Below are positions 8,456 to 17,089 of a stretch of DNA of 64,000 nucleotides, piece after piece. The stretch's first letter is position 1, and each line of letters opens with the position of its first letter. The notes under the pieces are model-generated. The model was not told the origin of the DNA. It searched no databases and worked only from the letters and a program-made list of their open reading frames with translations. The DNA lies in NCBI GenBank assembly GCA_963787205.1, contig CAWBCD010000029.1, positions 124,001 to 188,000 on the forward strand. Reading direction: 5' to 3'. Source of the DNA: DATFNI01 sp963787205 (lineage in GTDB: Bacteria > Bacteroidota > Rhodothermia > Balneolales > DATFMH01). A program made the position numbers and the translations under genes.

Positions 8456-9487
8456 ATGTTACGGCCCATCAGGCAACAAAAATTTGGGAAAGAGGGTTAC
8501 GTCTATGCGGTATACGGACCCATAAAATACCTAAAGCACGCCGTTGCATCCGTCGTGAGTTTGAGACGACATGATACCTCACGCCCGGTTGCCATTGTAT
8601 GTGAAAAAGAGAACAGGGATCAGCTAGAGGAGCTTAAGTTACTAGACTTATTTGATGTTGTATATCCGTTGGATTCTGATCATACCTCAATAGTGGGATT
8701 CAAACACAACATCCATGAATACATGTTATTTGAGCGGAATATTTTCCTGGATAGTGACATCGTTTGGTGTCGAAATCCGGATGATCTGTGGATAACCCTT
8801 TCCAGTTTCCCTTACACAATAACCGGTAATCTAAAGTCAGATTCTTTTTTTGGCGGACCGAAACATATAGGCGTTGTTGCAGATTTATTATTACGTCGCC
8901 GCAACAGAACTATGAAACGGTTTGGGCTTACTTATCTGAGCAGGGTCCAGTCAGGTGTCATGTTTGCGCAAGATCCCGATGTGGCTAAACGTGTTGACCT
9001 CCTGGCAAAGGATATGCTTGCCAGAAAGAATGAAACGCACTTTCGCAGCCGTACGCTCGAGGAAGGACGTAGCGAGGAGTCTTGCGAATGGAGCCTGGCG
9101 ATGGCTATGTCTAAACTTAACCTTCCTATTTATCCTTGGTTGCAGGGCCATAACAGTCCGCAATTGGACTATATCAAGGATCTTACAGCACACGACCCGG
9201 ATTTTGAATATGTGTCTTGTAAATATTACAGCAACCCATTTATCTATAATCTCCGCGGTATAAAAAATTCTTTTTTGAGACGTCTGCTGGTTAAACTTTT
9301 TACGATTGTACCCGGTAATAACGACTACATGAAAGTTACCCCTTATTGCCTGCATTTCGGCTGGTACCACCAGAAACAGCCATTCTATGAATTCTCCGAG
9401 CGCGTTTGGAACCGGTTGAAAAGCAGCAATGAGAAATACGGCTTTATGGAAACAAAGCGCAGAGTACTTACAGGTACTGTGATTTAA
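8456..9487 (+). CDS. GT8-like glycosyltransferase, cassette A
   Basis: A 343-residue soluble protein with an N-terminal nucleotide-sugar binding fold. The central motif IFLDSDIVWCRNPDDLW has the D-x-D metal-binding pattern of GT-A enzymes and the D-I-x-W-x-x-N-P-D pattern seen in GT8-like proteins. The late motif YCLHFGWYHQK resembles the C-terminal His metal ligand region. The donor and acceptor are unknown. It has a close paralogue at 27323-28351: length is almost the same and blocks such as FGLTYLSRVQSG are identical. First gene of a four-gene surface-glycan cassette. Confidence 0.7.
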   Translation: MLRPIRQQKFGKEGYVYAVYGPIKYLKHAVASVVSLRRHDTSRPVAIVCEKENRDQLEELKLLDLFDVVYPLDSDHTSIVGFKHNIHEYMLFERNIFLDSDIVWCRNPDDLWITLSSFPYTITGNLKSDSFFGGPKHIGVVADLLLRRRNRTMKRFGLTYLSRVQSGVMFAQDPDVAKRVDLLAKDMLARKNETHFRSRTLEEGRSEESCEWSLAMAMSKLNLPIYPWLQGHNSPQLDYIKDLTAHDPDFEYVSCKYYSNPFIYNLRGIKNSFLRRLLVKLFTIVPGNNDYMKVTPYCLHFGWYHQKQPFYEFSERVWNRLKSSNEKYGFMETKRRVLTGTVI

Positions 9488-9521
9488 TGCCGACACTTAA
9501 TTCATATTAATAGATATTCTG

Positions 9522-10952
9522 ATGGCAAAAGTGGGTTGGAATCATTGGAGCTGGCTATATATGCCTGTTCTAATGACTGTTCTGTTATATCCTGTCACAA
9601 CTAAAGCCCAGTTAAAAAAACCGGTAATTAAGCTCGGTCTTGAGTCGGCATTTGCCGGTCGGGATCAGTTGCCGTTTTGGTTATACTCGATGCACTTTGG
9701 TCGAATTGACCGTCGATCGTCCAATGTGATAGCTCATATTTCCGCCAGCTCAGAGGGGAAGTTATCATCAAAGTGGGGATATCAGTATGGTGGCGAGCTA
9801 ATTGGCAGAGAATCGAAAAGACACGGGCTCTATTTTGAAAATATATATGCCGGGTTATCCTACGGTATCTTCCAGTTCAAGATTGGCCGTTTTTATGAGA
9901 CATTTGGGTTGCACGATTCGACTTTGAGCACAGGCTCTTTAATATACAGCCACAATATCACACCTTTGCCCAAAGTGGCTATTTATACTCCGAAATTTGT
10001 AAAGATTCCTTATACCAAAGGGTTTGTTTCCTTTAAAGCTTATTATTCTGAGGGGTTACTATCTGACAAAAGAGTAGTTGAGAACGCCCGTCTGCACCAG
10101 AAATATTTTTATATAAAGATCTTCCCGGACAGTTTCTGGTTTAATGGGTACGGTGGGTTTACTCATAATGTTGAATGGGGTGGTTATAGTCCTCTTTATG
10201 GGGAGATGACGAGCACTATCGGTGATTATTTACGTGTCGTTTTTGCCCGTCATGCCCGAAAGACGACGGATCTGGGTGGCGATATCGTTAATAAAATAGG
10301 AAACACAGTAGCCACCTATGATTTTGCTTTTTCTTTGAAAAAAGGCCAGTTTTATGCCCTGGTATATCGCCAATTCTATTTGGAAGATACCCCGGATATG
10401 GCTTTTCGGAGTGCCTGGGATGGACGATGGGGTGTAAGTATCACTCGGAATGGAGGATCTCATCTGGTTAATCGTTTTGTATGGGAACACATCCACTTTA
10501 TCCGTCAAGGATCACAATACAGTATTGGTGAACCGGCTGGATCAGACAATTATTACAATAATTGGGCATATCCGGGTGGTTACACCTATCAAGGGTATAC
10601 CATGGGCAGTCCATTTGCTACGACGAAACCGGGGTATATAGGTGTCGTCAATAATATCATTCTTGTACAGCATTTTGCAATGGCGGGCAGCTTAAAATCC
10701 AATTTGTCCTACCAGTTGGCCTTTGATTACAGCCGGAATCGTGGTGCAACTGCAATTCTTAAAGATGGCATGAATTTAAGAGACAGGGTTTCAGGGCGTT
10801 TCTCGCGTACGGATGAATATTCATCGTATCTGACTTTGAACTGGAATGTGACTCCCTGGATCGCGGTAAACGGCACGGCAGCAGCGGATTTTGGACAACT
10901 TTATCCCAATAATGTAGGTATGCTTTTGGGTATTTCTTATACCCTGCACTAA
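9522..10952 (+). CDS. Wzi-like capsule assembly outer membrane protein
   Basis: A 476-residue protein with a signal peptide (about residues 1-30, cleavage near TTKAQ) and alternating aromatic beta strands to the C-terminus, as in outer membrane barrels. The block around GRFYETFGLHDSTLSTGSL and the glycine/aromatic-rich strands resemble the Wzi capsule-assembly family, in which an 18-strand barrel binds capsular polysaccharide at the surface. The neighbouring glycosyltransferases support a surface-glycan role. The second cassette (27.3-30.4 kb) has no counterpart of this gene. Confidence 0.75.
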   Translation: MAKVGWNHWSWLYMPVLMTVLLYPVTTKAQLKKPVIKLGLESAFAGRDQLPFWLYSMHFGRIDRRSSNVIAHISASSEGKLSSKWGYQYGGELIGRESKRHGLYFENIYAGLSYGIFQFKIGRFYETFGLHDSTLSTGSLIYSHNITPLPKVAIYTPKFVKIPYTKGFVSFKAYYSEGLLSDKRVVENARLHQKYFYIKIFPDSFWFNGYGGFTHNVEWGGYSPLYGEMTSTIGDYLRVVFARHARKTTDLGGDIVNKIGNTVATYDFAFSLKKGQFYALVYRQFYLEDTPDMAFRSAWDGRWGVSITRNGGSHLVNRFVWEHIHFIRQGSQYSIGEPAGSDNYYNNWAYPGGYTYQGYTMGSPFATTKPGYIGVVNNIILVQHFAMAGSLKSNLSYQLAFDYSRNRGATAILKDGMNLRDRVSGRFSRTDEYSSYLTLNWNVTPWIAVNGTAAADFGQLYPNNVGMLLGISYTLH

Positions 10953-10959
10953 TAAATCT

Positions 10960-11054
10960 ATTCTGTGTGATATCAGACAGAATAAAAATTATCCCGAAAA
11001 ACTATTAGCATACGGAGTTATAAGTTTTGGGATAAAGAGAGGATATATCCTCTC
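10960..11054. terminator. Cluster of three inverted repeats between convergent genes
   Basis: Between the wzi-like gene (+) and the flippase-like gene (-) lie three hairpins: ATTCTGT/ACAGAAT (10960-10966 with 10977-10983) followed by AAAAATT; an imperfect ATCCC..AAAACT/AGTTTTGGGAT arm pair (10991-11003 with 11023-11033); and a perfect 18-bp palindrome GAGAGGATATATCCTCTC (11037-11054). The first probably terminates the plus-strand genes; the palindrome lies 12 bp downstream of the minus-strand stop and could end that transcript. Confidence 0.6.
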
Positions 11055-11066
11055 AGCATCAATCGA

Positions 11067-12059
11067 TTAGTCCGCCTTCTGAAGCTTCAAATCGGGCTTA
11101 TCCCCTTCCTCTTCTTTTTTCTGGATATCCGGTACCAGTTCGTTGCCCTTTATTAGGGAAGTCAACGAGAAAAGTGCAAAACTGATGAGTTTCCCCACCA
11201 CCTGATTTGCAAGTAACAGACCGGCAATTTCGGCCTTTGGGATATGCATCACCCCGGTCAGCTTGATGCTGGTGCCAAAGAACAGTAAATCCTGATTAGG
11301 CAAAAATGGAATACGCGACATTATAAGCTGAATGGCCACAAACGTGAACCAGATGTGTAAGGGTATTTTGGGTAATTCAATATGCCATTGCAGGATTTGA
11401 ATGAATTGAATGATGAGTAAACGAGCGCTGTGAATACCAAATATCGAACCGGCTGTCTTGTAAGGCATCGAGATAATGAAATGGCGGAACTTATAAATCA
11501 GGAAACCCAGGATGATCAGAACGATAATACCAGCGGTAATGTACCAACTGTTAGGGGTTGGCAGCCATTTAAAGAGTGTAATCTGGTCCGTCAGAAAGAA
11601 CGCCGAAAGCAGTCCGACAGCAATAATGGTTGAAGAAATAGAGGACAGGATGTTATTATCCTTAATATCCTTAAGAAGCTCGATATCTTTTTTTGGTACA
11701 TTTTTTCTTGCCCAAAAGTACAGGTATACTTCTCCGGAATACCCTACAACATTCTGATTGTAAACCTTCATCAACAGGAATACCAGGAAGCTCTTTAATC
11801 TTGGGAACTTCCAGATGAGTCCATATACGAATATTTGCGAAACCGGAAGTGCCAGATATAGAATAAGTAACAGTACGTAGAAAAATGGGTCGACAGGAAG
11901 GGATTTCCAGACATTTTCCCAGCCGATTTCCGTCAACTGGTACAGAAGCCAAATGACCATGGCGGCAAGGAACAGGCGTCTTGCCCAGCGACCCAGAGCC
12001 TTACTACGATCAGTCTTAAAGAATTCAGACCAGTGGTCCTTAATTTTCTTTATATTCAT
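11067..12059 (-). CDS. Flippase-like membrane protein (LPG synthase TM domain / UPF0104 type), cassette A
   Basis: A 330-residue polytopic membrane protein with about 7-8 hydrophobic segments. The recognisable features are the N-terminal RRLFLAAMVIWLLYQLTEIGW segment and the VVGYSGEVYLYFWARKNVP block after the second or third helix, as in the lysylphosphatidylglycerol synthase transmembrane family that also includes AglD and flippase-like proteins. Such proteins often accompany glycosyltransferases and are thought to handle lipid-linked sugars. It is on the opposite strand from its neighbours, convergent with wzi and divergent from the GT4 gene. A paralogue lies at 28443-29450 in the same relative orientation. 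Confidence 0.75.
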   Translation of the reverse strand: MNIKKIKDHWSEFFKTDRSKALGRWARRLFLAAMVIWLLYQLTEIGWENVWKSLPVDPFFYVLLLILYLALPVSQIFVYGLIWKFPRLKSFLVFLLMKVYNQNVVGYSGEVYLYFWARKNVPKKDIELLKDIKDNNILSSISSTIIAVGLLSAFFLTDQITLFKWLPTPNSWYITAGIIVLIILGFLIYKFRHFIISMPYKTAGSIFGIHSARLLIIQFIQILQWHIELPKIPLHIWFTFVAIQLIMSRIPFLPNQDLLFFGTSIKLTGVMHIPKAEIAGLLLANQVVGKLISFALFSLTSLIKGNELVPDIQKKEEEGDKPDLKLQKAD

Positions 12060-12198
12060 CCAGAAAATCCGATCAAAGTTGTGCGCAAAATCTTAAAAGA
12101 TACACTTTTTACAGGAATGATAATTGAACAGCGGTTGTGTTAAATATGAACCGAATACTTTACAATATGGCGACAGGACCAAATAAAGCATTATTTAG

Positions 12199-13344
12199 AT
12201 GAAATTGTTGATGATCAGTCAGGATTTTCCTCCGGATGTGGGCGGAATACAAACATATTGCCATGAATTGGCAGACCGGTTTGTACACTTATCACACAAG
12301 TTTTCAGTAGTAGCTCCCGACAGACCGAATGCTAATCAATTCGACAATAGAACAAGTTACAGAATTTACAGAGTCTCCGGTCGAAATGTATGGCTTCCTG
12401 CGACATCGATGCCAGTTTTGCATGACCTTGTGTATAACGCCGGTTATAACGTAACATTTCATGCTCAGTGGCAAACGATATTGAGTACTTATCAGGCCAG
12501 GAGAAAGGGAGATATTAAAGCAATCTTTTGTGCCGCTCATGGCAGAGAGTTGCTCTTTAATGCTTCGGAACCAGGAACCCAGACCTACAAGTGGTATGAC
12601 AGATTACGAAAGTTTCTCCTGAATGAAGCGGATCATTTTTTTGCTGTGAGTAACTATACCGCAGGTTTATTGCAGGGACATGGTGTTGCAGGCGATCGTA
12701 TCACGGTGATGCCGAATGCTACCAATCCGGATCAGTTTTATCCCGGGGATGCCAGTGAAATTCGTGAGAGACTAAACCTGGAGAACAAAAAAACAATCCT
12801 CACAATCTGTCGACTGGTTCGCAGAAAGGGGGTCGATACTGTTATTCGTGGTTTTTCCAAAATAGTAAGCTCACATCCCGAAGCAAAATTGATTATTATT
12901 GGAGATGGTGAAGACCGACAGAGGTTAGAAGCCCTCGCCGGTGATTTAGGTGTTCGCCAGTCAGTCAGGTTTACCGGTTGGATTGCCCATGAGGGAGCGG
13001 AAATAAACCAGTTTTATAATCTGGCTGATATCGTTGTGATGACACCACGCACAGATCCCATACAAGTTGAAGGTTTTGGAATTATCTACCTGGAGGCCAA
13101 CGCCTGTGGAAAACCGGTTATCGGTTCCCGATCAGGGGGGATACCTGATGCCGTGGTGGATGGTGAAACAGGTTTGTTGGTTGATGAGGATGATCCTGAT
13201 CAATTAGCAGAGGCAATGGCACAGTTACTCGACAATCCTGATTTTGCAGAACGACTGGGTCTGCAGGGGCGTCAGAGAGTTGTGGACGATTTAAACTGGG
13301 ATGCTATAGCGAAGCGCATATTCAATAAAATTAACTATATGTAA
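12199..13344 (+). CDS. GT4-family glycosyltransferase, cassette A
   Basis: A 381-residue GT-B glycosyltransferase. The N-terminal acceptor domain opens with MISQDFPPDVGGIQTYCHEL, the donor domain begins near LTICRLVRRKGVDTVI, and the E-x7-E signature is in VEGFGIIYLEANACGKPVIG (about residues 296-315). A GT4 retaining enzyme that transfers a sugar from a nucleotide donor to a membrane or secreted glycan is expected. It is divergent from the flippase-like gene with 139 bp between them, where both promoters must lie. An inactivated relative is at 29630-30398. Confidence 0.9.
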   Translation: MKLLMISQDFPPDVGGIQTYCHELADRFVHLSHKFSVVAPDRPNANQFDNRTSYRIYRVSGRNVWLPATSMPVLHDLVYNAGYNVTFHAQWQTILSTYQARRKGDIKAIFCAAHGRELLFNASEPGTQTYKWYDRLRKFLLNEADHFFAVSNYTAGLLQGHGVAGDRITVMPNATNPDQFYPGDASEIRERLNLENKKTILTICRLVRRKGVDTVIRGFSKIVSSHPEAKLIIIGDGEDRQRLEALAGDLGVRQSVRFTGWIAHEGAEINQFYNLADIVVMTPRTDPIQVEGFGIIYLEANACGKPVIGSRSGGIPDAVVDGETGLLVDEDDPDQLAEAMAQLLDNPDFAERLGLQGRQRVVDDLNWDAIAKRIFNKINYM

Positions 13345-13641
13345 AATATGAGTAACAAGTTTTCTGATGCGACTAGATAAAATTTATTGTTCGATATAAT
13401 GGAACACAAAATTTTGCGTTTAAACCGGATTAGAGTTTTTTCTTACAATAAAAGGATAAATGGATCTTAAATATGATAATACCTGTGGAGAAAACGGCTA
13501 TATGAATTTCGGTGTTTTATCATTTTGTATAAAAGAGGGAATGCCGTTTGCCCGAGTGAATGTTAGACTGGCTTAGCGTTCAGGAATAATTAATAGATCT
13601 GGTGATTCTTTTCTTTCCTTGATTTTCGAAGAACATATTCA
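13345..13641. other. Intergenic region upstream of the MMPL exporter
   Basis: About 300 AT-rich bases with no open frame of note and no clear terminator for the GT4 gene. It should contain the promoter of the MMPL gene. Nothing else was recognised. Confidence 0.6.
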
Positions 13642-16215
13642 ATGGAATACCTTTTAAAATTATTACGACCTTTATTCAAAAAAAGTTATACCCACCCTTT
13701 TACGGTATTAACTATCTCCATCTTATTGGCTGTCGTGGCAGGCTATAATGCACTGCATTTAAAAATTGACACTGATATTGCCAGTCTGCTTCCCTCATCC
13801 TTCCCGACCGTGAAGGCACTGGATCAAATGAAAGATTCCGTTGGTTCCGGTACAGCCCTTCAGGTGGCAATTAAGTCACCCAGTTTTAAGGACAACCTCG
13901 TTTTTGCCAGAGCACTTATCAAAAATGCCGATACTCTGTATGATCGGAAAAGGGGAGAAAAATTTGTTGAACGTGTTGAATTTCATAAGGATACAAAAAT
14001 CCTGAAAGACAATGCGCTCTATCTTGCAACGGATTCTGAGTTAGACTCAATTGGAAAATACCTGAAGGATCAGATTCGGACAGCCAAAGAAAAGGCCAAT
14101 CCATTTTATGTGGATTTGGGAATGGACGAATCCACGAGCCCGGATTCAAGTAAAAAGGATATCAAAAAATTTCTTGACGCGTACGATCAGTTAATACCAA
14201 AGGAGTATCCTATTAACAAAGACAGCACCGTGATGGTGGTATATTTTTACCCCACAGGATCATCAGGTGACCTTTCTTTTATAAAGGATATGTATAGCAG
14301 ATTCAGAGAGCTGATCCGGCAGATGAATCCGGACAAGTATAATCCAAACATGACGGTAGTGGCGGGTGGCAGACTGGAACTGCATCTGTATGAGATAAAT
14401 TCGATCATGCGTGACGTGTTTAATAGTTTCGCATCCGGTATCACGGGTGTCATGCTGCTTGTGATGGGGTATTTCTTTTTCAAAAAGTATGTGAATTACC
14501 GTATGGGAGCCGAGGAGGACCAGAGGCATGGCCTGTGGAGTCATATCTGGCGATCTCCGGTGCCACTGCTTATTATTGGAGTTCCGCTGATTATAAGCCT
14601 TTGCTATACCTTTGGAATTGCCTATTTCGTGTTGGGTAAACTCAACACGATGACCTCAGTATTGTTTGTGATTTTGTTTGGAATGGGTATCGACTACGGG
14701 ATTCACTTCTATGCCCGTTACCTGGAAATACGTTCAACCGGCAAGAATGTATACGCATCGATGATGCGGACGTACGATACAATGGGCGGCGCGATTATAA
14801 CCAGTGCACTGACTACTGCCGCTTCTCTTTATATTTTAATGATCGCGCAGTTTAAAGGTTTCTCACAGTTCGGTTTCATATCGGGAAACGGCATTATCCT
14901 GTCGCTGTTCTGCATGATGTTCATCCTTCCAGCCATTATTGTTCTTTGTGAAAGATATGGCCTCATACTGCTAAATAAGAATGTACGCGAGTCTCTGCTG
15001 GATAAGAAACCTCACCGTTACCCATTCTCACGAACAATTTTGTTAGTCGGCTTGCTGGTTTCCGTGGTTGTGATATTCAACTATAAAGATCTTTCATTCC
15101 AATATGACTTCGGTAAATTGGAGCCCAAATTTCCGAAGTATCAGTCCTTTAACAAAATGGTTAAAGGAGTCGATGAGAGCAAGGGAACCAAGCGGAATCC
15201 AGCCTACATCATGGCTGATAATCCTAAAGATGTTATCAAGGTTGTGAATGTACTTCGGAATCGTATAAAAGTGGACACAACGATTCTGGACGTTGAAGCC
15301 TTACAGGAGCGATTCCCTCCTACGGATTCAGCTGCAAATGCAAAAATTGCCAAGATTGCACAGATCCGGGGGTTATTAAATGATCCGTTTATAAAAAGTC
15401 AAAGGAACAAGGACTTAGAGAAACTTCGACGAGCTGCACAGACCAGAAAACCTCTCCCTCTTAGCGAGATACCAGATTATTTGAAGGAAAGGTTTATGAC
15501 CAAAAACGGGAGAATTGGAAACTTTGTGATTGTCTATCCAAAGGTCGGTCTGTCAGATGGTCGGAATTCCATTGCTTTTAAAAAGGATATCGGGAAAGTT
15601 ACGATCGATAACGGAAAGACATTTTACGCTGCCAGTACATCATTGGTCGCTGCTGATATGTTACAGTTAATGCTCGGCGAAAGCCCTTATATGGTGACTG
15701 CCACTTTTATACTGGTTGTTATTCTGATGTACCTGTCATTCCGGTCCGTAAAGTGGACACTGATAGCACTGATGCCTTTGGTAGTGGGCTTGATATGGAC
15801 CTTTGGATTCATGATGATCCTGGGGCTTCAGTTTAACTTCTACAACCTGGTAGTGTTGCCGGCTATATTGGGTATTGGGGAAGACAGCGGCGTGCACCTG
15901 GCTGCCAGATATCGTGAGGAAGGGAAAAAAAGCATGTGGGACGTACTATCAAGTACGGGCCAGCACATAACGATGGGATCAGTGACTACCGTACTTGGTT
16001 TTTCCGGCCTGCTGTTTACCGATCACCCGGGATTGATTTCCATTGGAGCACTTGCATCTATAGGCATCGGCATGACTTTGGTTTCGGCACTTGTATTCCT
16101 GCCAGCCATGGTACAGTTTCTTGAGGATCGTGACTGGATTTCCTTTGAACACAATCCACTCAGAACCAAATCGAGTAAAAAGAAGAAAAAACAGGTCGTC
16201 GTTGATCAGCCATAA
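13642..16215 (+). CDS. MMPL/RND-family lipid exporter (HpnN-like)
   Basis: An 857-residue inner-membrane transporter with the two-fold RND layout: TM1 at about residues 20-40, a periplasmic loop to about 245, a five- or six-helix block (about 255-450) containing FGMGIDYGIHFYARYLE, then a second TM (about 470-490), a second loop, and a second block (about 690-840) with LGIGEDSGVHLAARYREEG. The paired G-x-x-x-D-Y/S-G-I/V-H motifs carry the proton-relay aspartates of MMPL proteins. Single-protein RND exporters of this type include HpnN, which moves hopanoids to the outer membrane. It could pair with the TolC and MlaC-like proteins encoded at 6.3-8.4 kb. The C-terminus ends in a basic cytoplasmic tail (KSSKKKKKQ). 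Confidence 0.88.
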   Translation: MEYLLKLLRPLFKKSYTHPFTVLTISILLAVVAGYNALHLKIDTDIASLLPSSFPTVKALDQMKDSVGSGTALQVAIKSPSFKDNLVFARALIKNADTLYDRKRGEKFVERVEFHKDTKILKDNALYLATDSELDSIGKYLKDQIRTAKEKANPFYVDLGMDESTSPDSSKKDIKKFLDAYDQLIPKEYPINKDSTVMVVYFYPTGSSGDLSFIKDMYSRFRELIRQMNPDKYNPNMTVVAGGRLELHLYEINSIMRDVFNSFASGITGVMLLVMGYFFFKKYVNYRMGAEEDQRHGLWSHIWRSPVPLLIIGVPLIISLCYTFGIAYFVLGKLNTMTSVLFVILFGMGIDYGIHFYARYLEIRSTGKNVYASMMRTYDTMGGAIITSALTTAASLYILMIAQFKGFSQFGFISGNGIILSLFCMMFILPAIIVLCERYGLILLNKNVRESLLDKKPHRYPFSRTILLVGLLVSVVVIFNYKDLSFQYDFGKLEPKFPKYQSFNKMVKGVDESKGTKRNPAYIMADNPKDVIKVVNVLRNRIKVDTTILDVEALQERFPPTDSAANAKIAKIAQIRGLLNDPFIKSQRNKDLEKLRRAAQTRKPLPLSEIPDYLKERFMTKNGRIGNFVIVYPKVGLSDGRNSIAFKKDIGKVTIDNGKTFYAASTSLVAADMLQLMLGESPYMVTATFILVVILMYLSFRSVKWTLIALMPLVVGLIWTFGFMMILGLQFNFYNLVVLPAILGIGEDSGVHLAARYREEGKKSMWDVLSSTGQHITMGSVTTVLGFSGLLFTDHPGLISIGALASIGIGMTLVSALVFLPAMVQFLEDRDWISFEHNPLRTKSSKKKKKQVVVDQP

Positions 16216-16343
16216 TTTGTATATCCTGATGTTTTTATAACCGGTTTGTTGACGGTTAGGTGCAATGCCGATATATTGAAGATATAGAAACGGTTTCGAT
16301 AATACAGGAACACCCTCCATTCTCCGGAAGAGTATACAAATAG

Positions 16344-17087
16344 ATGATTATAAGCAGCCCGGTCATTGTGCTACGTGTCATTAACTACCAGGAGACCAGT
16401 TTAATAGCTACGTTGCTAACCTGGGAACATGGTAAGATTGCCGTTATGGCACGTGGAGCCAAGCGGCCAAAGAGTCCGTTTTTGGGTCTCATGGAGCCGG
16501 GCAATATTCTGGATACTATCTATTATTACAAACAAACGAGATCGGTTCAGACGCTTAAGGAGGCTTCTTTCAGACATAAGACATTTGCCATAAGAACAGA
16601 TGTTGAGAAATGGGCTGTGGGACTTTCTACGGCGGAAATGATTATGCAATTGTCGCATGAGCATGAGATCAATCATCCTATGTACGAGTTTGCTGAAAAA
16701 CTTTTTGTGTGGCTGAACGATACCGGGGAGTCGGTGCGAACCATCTTTCCCTATATACAGTTGAGGCTGGCTGAACTTATGGGTACAGGCCTGCAAATGA
16801 GTACGGGTTTGGCTGAATCTGACTGGAAGGAGGAAACATTATGGTTGAATATTCAAAACGGTATGGTCGATTCTCAGGCGCTGGAAGATAGCCGGTATCG
16901 TCTATCTTATAAACAGGCACAGTATCTTAAACAGGCATTTAGTAATCACACAGCAAAAATTCTACAGTTGGATATATCCAAAAGCGAATTGCAGGAACTG
17001 ATTCGTTATTTGGATGCTTATCTAAAGTATCATATCGAAGGGCTGCGCGACCGCAAATCGGACGCTATTTTCGAACAAATCCTCTAA
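16344..17087 (+). CDS. recO: DNA repair protein RecO
   Basis: A 247-residue RecO. The N-terminal OB fold begins SSPVIVLRVINYQETSLIATLL and continues through GKIAVMARGAKRPKSPFLG, the block that identifies the family; the helical C-terminal domain follows. RecO loads RecA on SSB-coated single-stranded DNA in the RecF pathway. The cysteines of the zinc-finger variant are absent. It is 2 bp ahead of the htrA-like gene, so the two are probably one operon with the gene after. Confidence 0.93.
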   Translation: MIISSPVIVLRVINYQETSLIATLLTWEHGKIAVMARGAKRPKSPFLGLMEPGNILDTIYYYKQTRSVQTLKEASFRHKTFAIRTDVEKWAVGLSTAEMIMQLSHEHEINHPMYEFAEKLFVWLNDTGESVRTIFPYIQLRLAELMGTGLQMSTGLAESDWKEETLWLNIQNGMVDSQALEDSRYRLSYKQAQYLKQAFSNHTAKILQLDISKSELQELIRYLDAYLKYHIEGLRDRKSDAIFEQIL

Positions 17088-17089
17088 TT

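Noticed and set aside
11430..11757. Plus-strand open frames inside the flippase-like gene
   Set aside because: The minus-strand membrane protein has a conserved paralogue at 28443-29450, so the opposite-strand frames are not genes.
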